From NCBI GenBank assembly GCA_934754855.1, contig CAKVJR010000039.1, positions 1-12,193 of the forward strand: a DNA stretch of 12,193 nucleotides, written 5' to 3'. Source of the stretch: an uncultured Candidatus Melainabacteria bacterium (lineage in GTDB: Bacteria; Cyanobacteriota; Vampirovibrionia; Gastranaerophilales; Gastranaerophilaceae). Shown here piece after piece: positions 7,597 through 12,193 of the stretch. The translations under genes and the position numbers were made by a program. The first letter of the stretch is position 1; each line of letters opens with the position of its first letter. A model generated the notes under the pieces. It ran no database searches, had not been told where the DNA came from, and saw nothing but the letters and a program-made list of their open reading frames with translations.

Positions 7597-8403
7597 TTAC
7601 TCCTTAACTAATTTGTCTTTCAGCATTAATGCGGTTTTGTAATGAACGGTGTGTCCCGCTTCTTTTACAATGATTTCTGCTTTCCAATCGAGCGGATTCG
7701 TTCCCGTCAATGAAAAATCTCCGATTAAGTCCAAAATTTTATGTCTTACGGGTTCGTATTGGCTGCGAAGTTCCGTCGTATAACCGTCTTCGGTCATTCC
7801 GACTGCGTTATCTTCTTTTGCACCCCTTGCAAATCCCATTAATTGCAACATCTTTAACTCTTTTAAGTATCCGAAAGTCCTTGCCTCGATTACTTTATCA
7901 AGTTCTTTGAGTTCCATGGAAACCCAACGGTTATTGAGTTCGGGGTGGTTGTAATTTACCCCGTATGTAATTCTGAAATTATCAGAGGGCAAAACTACGC
8001 AGTGCGTTTTTCCGTTCAAATATGAAACAGGTTCTTTTATGCGATAAACGGTCTTTTTTTGACCTGTGATACCTGTCTTTTTGAACAAATCAACCCAAGG
8101 TTTTGAACTTCCGTCCCCAATCGGCATTTCATAATGTGTCAAATACACATCAAGTGCGTCAATTCCGCAAATCGCACAAGCCGCTGAAAAATGCTCAGTG
8201 AGCATAATTTTTTTGACTTGTTTGTTGCCGAAAACGACACAGTGGTCTGTCGAAATGACATTATCAATATTACCCTCGACAACTCCGTCCTGAAAATGGT
8301 ATCTGATACCTTTTTGCTCAGACGGTTCAATCGTTGCCGTGCAATCTTTTCCTGTCATTAAGGCGATTGATGAAAATGTTGCTGATTTTTTAAGCGTTCC
8401 CAT
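7597..8403 (-). CDS. lpxC: UDP-3-O-acyl-N-acetylglucosamine deacetylase LpxC
   Basis: Zinc enzyme that removes the N-acetyl group of UDP-3-O-acyl-GlcNAc, the committed step of lipid A synthesis. It is 268 residues, shorter than E. coli's 305, mainly at the C terminus. The catalytic set is complete by alignment: Glu70-His71 in LTEHFSAAC (68-76), Thr176 in EARTFGY, His221 and Asp225 in VRHKILDLIGD (219-229), and His251 in EAGHTVHYK (248-256). These match E. coli Glu78, His79, Thr191, His238, Asp242 and His265. MPIGDGSS (93-100) corresponds to the IPIMDGS motif. The usual N-terminal GxGLHTG signature reads SIALMTG (12-18), with Met16 replacing the histidine. GAKEDNA (194-200) also departs from the usual GGS-containing segment. 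The start lies three bases after the lpxD stop with AAGG at 8411-8414 ahead of it, so the genes are coupled. Confidence 0.94.
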   Translation of the reverse strand: MGTLKKSATFSSIALMTGKDCTATIEPSEQKGIRYHFQDGVVEGNIDNVISTDHCVVFGNKQVKKIMLTEHFSAACAICGIDALDVYLTHYEMPIGDGSSKPWVDLFKKTGITGQKKTVYRIKEPVSYLNGKTHCVVLPSDNFRITYGVNYNHPELNNRWVSMELKELDKVIEARTFGYLKELKMLQLMGFARGAKEDNAVGMTEDGYTTELRSQYEPVRHKILDLIGDFSLTGTNPLDWKAEIIVKEAGHTVHYKTALMLKDKLVKE

Positions 8404-8406
8404 CTA

Positions 8407-9501
8407 TTAACCTTCGTTGTTTTCTACATCAGCGTTCAAAACTTTTTCATAAGCCTGAAACTTTTTGATAAGTTGTTCTGCTTTTTTCATAGTTTGAAGT
8501 TGTCTGATAAATTCTTTTCTCGGAACGGCAGGAGCACCCACGATGATTGATTTTTCGGGGAAACTCTTTGAAACGCCCGCTTGAGCCATAACGATTGAAT
8601 CCGAGCCGATTGAAATGTGATCTGCCATACCTGCTTGACCTGCAATTACGACTCTGTCACCGATTACGCAACTTCCTGCAACACCGGCTTGTGAAACTAT
8701 CATACAAGCGTTTCCGATTTTACAGTTGTGACCGACTTGAACGAGGTTATCGATTTTTGTTTGGTCGCCGATTGTTGTATATTCGATTGTTCCCTTGTCG
8801 ATACAAGTATTTGCACCGATTTCAACGTCGTTACCGATTCTTACGCCGCCGAGTGACGGAATTTTGAATACAACTTGGTTTTTATTTGTTTCTGTAATTT
8901 CGCCGCTGTTTTTCTTAGCATTTTCAATATTGTCGGGTGTTTCCGTTACGAAACTGAAACCGTCTGCACCGATACTTGCACCGTGATTAATTACGACTCT
9001 GTCACCGATAATTGAGTTTTTGCCGATGTTTACGCCTGCGTGGATTAAACCGTCTTTACCGATTTTTGTATTTTCGCCGATGTAAGCATTTGCCAAAATT
9101 CTTGTATTGTCACCGATTTCGGCACCTTCTGCAACTACAACGTTAGGTCCCAATGATACATTTTGTCCGAGTTTTGCAGTCGGGTAAACCACTGCTGTCG
9201 GGTGAATTCCGTCGCCTGTTGTCGGGGGAACATAAAACATTGTCAAAAGTTTCATCATTGCAAGACGAGGTCTTTCAACTTCAATAGACGTAATGTTTTC
9301 AGGTGCTGCTCCCAAAGGTACGATTGCGATTTTTGCTTTTGTTCTTTCCAAATTCGCAATTTCTTCTTCATTTAATGCAAGTGCAAGAGTTTCTTCATCT
9401 GCCAAAAGTGGCGGAAACAACTTGCAAACCTTGACATCTTCAACTTTGTTCAAAATACCGCCCGTAACGTGAGCCAATTCTTCTGCCGTATAGTATCTCA
9501 T
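8407..9501 (-). CDS. lpxD: UDP-3-O-acylglucosamine N-acyltransferase LpxD
   Basis: Third lipid A enzyme: adds a 3-hydroxyacyl chain from ACP to the 2-amino group of UDP-3-O-acyl-GlcN. It is 364 residues (E. coli 341). Residues 1-97 form the N-terminal uridine-binding domain and begin with YYTAEELA. Residues 98-325 are hexapeptide repeats of a left-handed beta helix. 326-364 is a charged helical tail (QLQTMKKAEQLIKKF). HGASIGADGFSFV (173-185), VEIGANTCID (226-235), and QVGHNCKIG (255-263) are LpxD motifs, with His258 as the catalytic histidine (E. coli His239). Residues about 186-208 form a polar insertion rich in Asn, Glu and Lys where E. coli has a short loop. The ATG at 9501 was chosen over the longer open frame to 9558 because GGAG sits seven bases ahead and homologues start near here. 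It leads the lpx operon. Confidence 0.95.
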   Translation of the reverse strand: MRYYTAEELAHVTGGILNKVEDVKVCKLFPPLLADEETLALALNEEEIANLERTKAKIAIVPLGAAPENITSIEVERPRLAMMKLLTMFYVPPTTGDGIHPTAVVYPTAKLGQNVSLGPNVVVAEGAEIGDNTRILANAYIGENTKIGKDGLIHAGVNIGKNSIIGDRVVINHGASIGADGFSFVTETPDNIENAKKNSGEITETNKNQVVFKIPSLGGVRIGNDVEIGANTCIDKGTIEYTTIGDQTKIDNLVQVGHNCKIGNACMIVSQAGVAGSCVIGDRVVIAGQAGMADHISIGSDSIVMAQAGVSKSFPEKSIIVGAPAVPRKEFIRQLQTMKKAEQLIKKFQAYEKVLNADVENNEG

Positions 9502-9508
9502 GCAATTT

Positions 9509-9512
9509 CTCC
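9509..9512 (-). promoter_or_regulatory. Ribosome binding site GGAG for lpxD
   Basis: GGAG on the minus strand ends seven bases before the ATG at 9501. It selects this start over an in-frame TTG at 9558, which would add 19 residues unlike any LpxD N terminus and would overlap the promoter candidate. Confidence 0.75.
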
Positions 9513-9529
9513 ATTTTACATTTTCTTCA

Positions 9530-9558
9530 ATTGTAATATTGCGAAAATAAAAATGCAA
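9530..9558 (-). promoter_or_regulatory. Sigma-70-type promoter candidate for the lpxD-lpxC-fabZ-lpxA operon
   Basis: On the minus strand TTGCAT (9558-9553) and TACAAT (9535-9530) are separated by exactly 17 bases. They match the -35 and -10 consensus at four and five of six positions. A start near 9523 would leave a leader of about 20 bases before lpxD, containing the GGAG ribosome site. This is the best promoter match I found in any gap of the window. Confidence 0.55.
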
Positions 9559-9592
9559 AAAGTTTACAATACTTGAAACAACTTAATGACGG

Positions 9593-10066
9593 TTATTTTT
9601 GGGCATTAATTTTTTTGATGGTATTTGTAGTGGATTTGCCTTCGACAAATTTTATAAATTCAAGCCTGCCGCCGTTTTCGAGGATAATTTTTGCTTCGGG
9701 CAAAGTTTCGACCGTATAATCGGCACCTTTTGTGTGAACATCTGGTTTGATTTTTGCGAGCAAATCGGCGGGTGAATCTTCGTCAAAAAGTACGACGTAA
9801 TCCACGCTTTTCAACCCGTTCAAGACTTCTGCTCTGTCCATTTCGTTATTTATCGGACGACCTTCGCCTTTTAATCTTCTGACAGATGCGTCGGAATTTA
9901 AGGCTACAATTAAGACATCGCCGAATTTCTTTGCTTCTTCAAGGTATCTGACGTGTCCGACGTGCAAAATGTCAAAGCAACCGTTTGTTGTCACGATTGT
10001 TTTACCTTCTGCTCTTAATTTTTTCAATAACGCTTGCAAATCTTCTTGTTTTACGGGTTCTTTCAT
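9593..10066 (-). CDS. D-glycero-beta-D-manno-heptose 1-phosphate adenylyltransferase (HldE C-terminal type, stand-alone)
   Basis: Cytidylyltransferase-fold enzyme of 157 residues that joins heptose-1-phosphate and ATP to ADP-heptose, the precursor of LPS inner-core heptose. TTNGCFDILHVGHVRYLEEA (26-45) carries the nucleotide-binding HxGH (His35, His38). LNSDASVRRLKGEGRPINN (56-74) and KGADYTVE (113-120) are typical of the second domain of HldE (RfaE domain II). KSTTNTI (144-150) corresponds to the ISTT motif. The kinase domain, fused in E. coli HldE, is absent, so a separate HldA-type kinase is expected elsewhere. AAGGA at 10073-10077 supports the start. A hairpin lies just upstream, and the lpxD promoter candidate just downstream. 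A glycerol-3-phosphate or other sugar nucleotidyltransferase is a less likely alternative, given the LPS context. Confidence 0.88.
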   Translation of the reverse strand: MKEPVKQEDLQALLKKLRAEGKTIVTTNGCFDILHVGHVRYLEEAKKFGDVLIVALNSDASVRRLKGEGRPINNEMDRAEVLNGLKSVDYVVLFDEDSPADLLAKIKPDVHTKGADYTVETLPEAKIILENGGRLEFIKFVEGKSTTNTIKKINAQK

Positions 10067-10084
10067 AATTTTTCCTTTTAAAAT

Positions 10085-10116
10085 GCGAAAATCCGATTTT
10101 GAAGTCGGATTTTCGC
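10085..10116 (-). terminator. Perfect-stem hairpin between the parvulin gene and the heptose adenylyltransferase gene
   Basis: GCGAAAATCCGA (10085-10096) and TCGGATTTTCGC (10105-10116) are perfect 12-base inverted copies around an eight-base centre, which can close two more pairs. On the minus strand it is followed by ATTTT. It starts 10 bases after the parvulin stop. A terminator or partial attenuator is likely; the T-tail is short, so an mRNA-stabilising hairpin is also possible. Confidence 0.65.
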
Positions 10117-10126
10117 TGAATTTTAA

Positions 10127-11269
10127 CTATTTTTGAACAGGAGCACCGGGCATATTTTTCAATGCGGGGTTATTTTTCACTTCTGCTTTTATTTGTTTTT
10201 GAATTTCCTCGGGGTTGAAAGAGGGGTCAACGTATTGGATTTTTGCCTCTTTTTTAGCATTTTCGAGGTATGTTTGCAAAACTTTGATTTTTTCTTGGTT
10301 TTCAAGGTATGTTTTAATTTCGCCTTTTACTTTTTCATAAGGTTCTGTGCCTGCTGCCACTCTGTCTTTTACCAAGATGATGTGATAGCCGTAAGCAGAC
10401 TTAACGGGCGGGTTTACGACTGACGGTTTTGCTGCGAATGCTGCTTTTGAAAATTCGGGAACCATTTGTTCTTTTGTGAAGTAGCCTAAATCACCGCCTT
10501 GTGAAGCACTGCCAGGGTCATCGGAAACTTCTTTTGCAACTGATTCAAATTTTGAAGCATCAAATTTAAGTTCGTTATAGATTTTTTGAGCCTTTGCTGC
10601 TTTTGCGGCAATTTCGTTTTGAACTGCTTTTTGAACGTCAGCATCTGACATATTTTTATTTTCTTCTTTTGCAAGGATTTGTTCTTTAATTCTTTCGGGG
10701 TCAGCACTGATTAAAATGTGAGATGCTCTGACTTTGTCGGGGTATCTGAATTGTTCGAGATTTGAGTTGTAGAATTTTTTTGTTGTTTCTTCGGTAATAT
10801 TTACCATTGAAATTTGGTCAACCAATTTTTTGACCATGAGTTCTTCTTTCAAATCTTTTTTGAATTGTGCTGCTGAAATTCCGTTTTGTTTCAAAACTTC
10901 GTTAAATTTATCTTTTGAGCCGACTTTGTCGATAATATTTTTCAATTCTTTATCAATATCGGAGTCTGAAACTTTGATATTATTCTTTTTGAATGCCTGT
11001 TCGAGCAATGCACGAACGACGAGTTCATCGGAAAGACGGTCTTTGAGCATTAAGCCGACGTAGCCGTTTTCGTCATCTTTAAGATTAACGCCCATTTGCT
11101 TGAACATCGGATTTTCTGCAAGTTTGTCAAATTCCGCTTGATATGCTTTTTTAGTAATTGCTGTGTCATTAACCATAATTACGGCATCTTTTGATGCATT
11201 GAAACCGCAACCTGTGAGTAATATCATTGACAATATTGACATTACTGCTATTCTTGAGTTTACTTTCAT
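10127..11269 (-). CDS. Lipoprotein parvulin-type peptidyl-prolyl isomerase (SurA/PrsA-like foldase)
   Basis: Exported protein of 380 residues that should help secreted or outer-membrane proteins fold. A lipoprotein signal ends in ILLTGC, so Cys21 would be lipidated. Residues about 25-170 resemble the SurA/PrsA N-terminal helical domain (AVIMVNDTAITKKAYQAEF). The parvulin domain spans about 178-303, with VRASHILI (180-187), DPGSASQGGDLGYF (251-264) and SAYGYHIILVKDR (291-303). It is interrupted at about 190-232 by an Ala/Lys/Glu-rich helical insertion. The C-terminal tail (304-380) is lysine-rich and ends in a Pro-containing segment. The ATG at 11269 was chosen over a longer open frame because it gives a proper signal peptide and has GGAG at 11277-11280. 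It starts ten bases after mfd, an arrangement also seen as mfd-prsA in Firmicutes. Confidence 0.88.
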   Translation of the reverse strand: MKVNSRIAVMSILSMILLTGCGFNASKDAVIMVNDTAITKKAYQAEFDKLAENPMFKQMGVNLKDDENGYVGLMLKDRLSDELVVRALLEQAFKKNNIKVSDSDIDKELKNIIDKVGSKDKFNEVLKQNGISAAQFKKDLKEELMVKKLVDQISMVNITEETTKKFYNSNLEQFRYPDKVRASHILISADPERIKEQILAKEENKNMSDADVQKAVQNEIAAKAAKAQKIYNELKFDASKFESVAKEVSDDPGSASQGGDLGYFTKEQMVPEFSKAAFAAKPSVVNPPVKSAYGYHIILVKDRVAAGTEPYEKVKGEIKTYLENQEKIKVLQTYLENAKKEAKIQYVDPSFNPEEIQKQIKAEVKNNPALKNMPGAPVQK

Positions 11270-11276
11270 TAATTTT

Positions 11277-11282
11277 CTCCTA
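11277..11282 (-). promoter_or_regulatory. Ribosome site overlapping the mfd stop codon (TAGGAG)
   Basis: On the minus strand TAG ends mfd, and its final G begins the GGAG ribosome site of the parvulin lipoprotein gene. The GGAG ends seven bases before the ATG at 11269. This implies translational coupling of the two genes. Confidence 0.75.
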
Positions 11283-12193
11283 TTTTGAGTTTCGGGTATA
11301 TTCCGATATGGTCTTAGATATATGATAAAATAAATCCGACAATTTGTTAAATAATTCATCAAAATTAAAATGCGAACTGTTGAAAATCAGCACAAATTCC
11401 CCGTCGTTGCAAGCCTTGGGAAGTTTTACCATCTTAATATTTCTTTTTATATCAAAAGGTAACTTACTGAGGATAATTCTGATTTCGGCAGCGGAATAAT
11501 CGGAGTAAATTCTTATGCCGCCTGCTGTTTCACGTACAGACGAAATTCCCGCTCCTGTTGCGGACATTTTGAGTTTGATAAGTTTAATGAGATTTTCGAC
11601 AGGTTCTTCAAGTTTTGAAAATCTGTCTTTCCATTCATTGACGATTTCGTCAAGTTCCGTCGGGGTTTTCGCTTCGGAAATTCTTTTATATTCAAGCATT
11701 TTTTGTTCTTTTGAGCCGACCCATTCGTCCGGAATGAAGGCGGTGACGTTGATATCGATGATTGAAGATTTGAATTTGTGTTCTTTAATATCCTGTAATT
11801 CTTTGACCGTTTCGTCGAGAAGAGAACAATATGTGTCAAATCCGACAGAAACCATTTTGCCGTGTTGCTTAGTGCCTAAAAGGTTTCCGATACCACGAAT
11901 TTCGATATCTCGGAGTGCAATTTGATATCCGCTTCCAAAAGTTGTAAATTCTTTTATTGCACGCAAACGTTTTTGAGCGTCTTCCGTCAAAAGTTTGTTT
12001 TGCTTGTAAAGGCAATAACAGTAAGCCTGTCTGTCAGTTCGTCCGACACGACCTCGGAGTTGGTAAAGTTGTGCAAGACCGAATCTGTCTGCATCGTGAA
12101 TAATTATGGTGTTTGCGTTTTTGATATCAATCCCCGACTCAATGATTGCACTGCAAAGCAGGATATCGTATTGTCCGTCACGAAAATCGCACA
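11280..12193 (-). CDS. mfd: Transcription-repair coupling factor Mfd, C-terminal part (cut by window edge)
   Basis: DNA translocase that pushes RNA polymerase stalled at DNA damage off the template and recruits UvrA. Only about the last 303 codons are in the window; the protein is usually around 1,100-1,200 residues. The frame is open to the right edge (first full codon 12191-12189). The end of the RecG-like helicase core is visible: YDILLCSAIIESGIDI (motif V, arginine-finger side) and FGLAQLYQLRGRVGRTDRQ (motif VI). GSGYQIALRDIEIRGIGNLLG follows, the relay segment shared with RecG. The remaining 190 or so residues are the C-terminal autoinhibitory TRCF domain. RecG is excluded by the length and type of the C-terminal domain and by the ANTIIIHDADRFGLAQL context. 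Transcribed together with the downstream lipoprotein foldase. Confidence 0.96.
   Translation of the reverse strand, partial: CDFRDGQYDILLCSAIIESGIDIKNANTIIIHDADRFGLAQLYQLRGRVGRTDRQAYCYCLYKQNKLLTEDAQKRLRAIKEFTTFGSGYQIALRDIEIRGIGNLLGTKQHGKMVSVGFDTYCSLLDETVKELQDIKEHKFKSSIIDINVTAFIPDEWVGSKEQKMLEYKRISEAKTPTELDEIVNEWKDRFSKLEEPVENLIKLIKLKMSATGAGISSVRETAGGIRIYSDYSAAEIRIILSKLPFDIKRNIKMVKLPKACNDGEFVLIFNSSHFNFDELFNKLSDLFYHISKTISEYTRNSK

Noticed and set aside
8595..9375. Several plus-strand open frames and many short repeats of the form caccgatt within lpxD
   Set aside because: The repeats come from recurring Ile-Gly-Asp/Asn/Glu codons of the hexapeptide beta helix, and they also occur in lpxA. The open frames are antisense by-products. 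Not a mobile or regulatory repeat.
11270..11362. Longer start for the parvulin lipoprotein, upstream of 11269
   Set aside because: It would run 31 codons into mfd and bury the lipoprotein signal peptide. GGAG at 11277-11280 and the LLTGC lipobox fix the start at 11269.
1..12193. Search for RNA genes, CRISPR arrays, insertion sequences, prophage, toxin-antitoxin or defence genes
   Set aside because: Reading all gaps (each under 100 bases) and both strands showed no tRNA-like clover, no spaced direct repeats, no terminal inverted repeats with a transposase, and no small paired toxin-antitoxin frames. The window is ordinary chromosomal core.

Overview
The window is a gene-dense, AT-rich stretch from a lipopolysaccharide-making (diderm) bacterium. 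It holds ten complete genes, a 5'-truncated nadB at the left edge and the 3' end of mfd, read leftward, at the right edge. The lipid A genes, FabZ, a heptose-1-phosphate adenylyltransferase and a lipoprotein foldase show an outer membrane with LPS. An EtfB of the flavin-bifurcating type suggests an anaerobe. The mfd-parvulin and lpxD-lpxC-fabZ-lpxA orders and the AT-rich codon use would suit a Vampirovibrionia/Gastranaerophilales-type or Negativicutes-type genome. That placement is inference and cannot be settled by eye.

Left half, plus strand (1-5259): nadB and nadC overlap by 11 bases and encode two steps of de novo NAD synthesis (aspartate to iminoaspartate, and quinolinate to nicotinate mononucleotide). 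After a 52-base gap with a weak promoter candidate come etfB and etfA, two bases apart, encoding an electron-transferring flavoprotein. A sugar-type (GPH/SLC45-like) MFS permease follows 12 bases later. A hairpin with T-runs on both sides (5279-5305) ends this unit and also serves the converging minus-strand unit.

Right half, minus strand (12193 down to 5311): mfd (3' end), a lipoprotein parvulin whose ribosome site overlaps the mfd stop, a perfect-stem hairpin, a stand-alone HldE-type nucleotidyltransferase, then a TTGCAT-17-TACAAT promoter candidate. This is followed by the tightly packed lpxD-lpxC-fabZ-lpxA operon and a terminator hairpin, then a membrane-anchored SGNH-hydrolase-like protein. 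The lpx genes make the acylated glucosamine precursor of lipid A, FabZ supplies or competes for its 3-hydroxyacyl-ACP substrate, and the nucleotidyltransferase makes ADP-heptose precursor for the LPS core. lpxB, lpxH/I, lpxK and kdtA are not in the window.

No mobile element, CRISPR array, RNA gene, phage gene or defence system was seen, and I found no clearly new multi-gene system. The points most worth a second look are the SGNH-like protein next to the lpx operon, a divergent LpxC that has lost the histidine of its N-terminal signature, the linkage of nadBC to a bifurcating-type Etf without any acyl-CoA dehydrogenase, a polar insertion in LpxD, and hairpins placed immediately ahead of two start codons. 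All intergenic gaps are under 100 bases.
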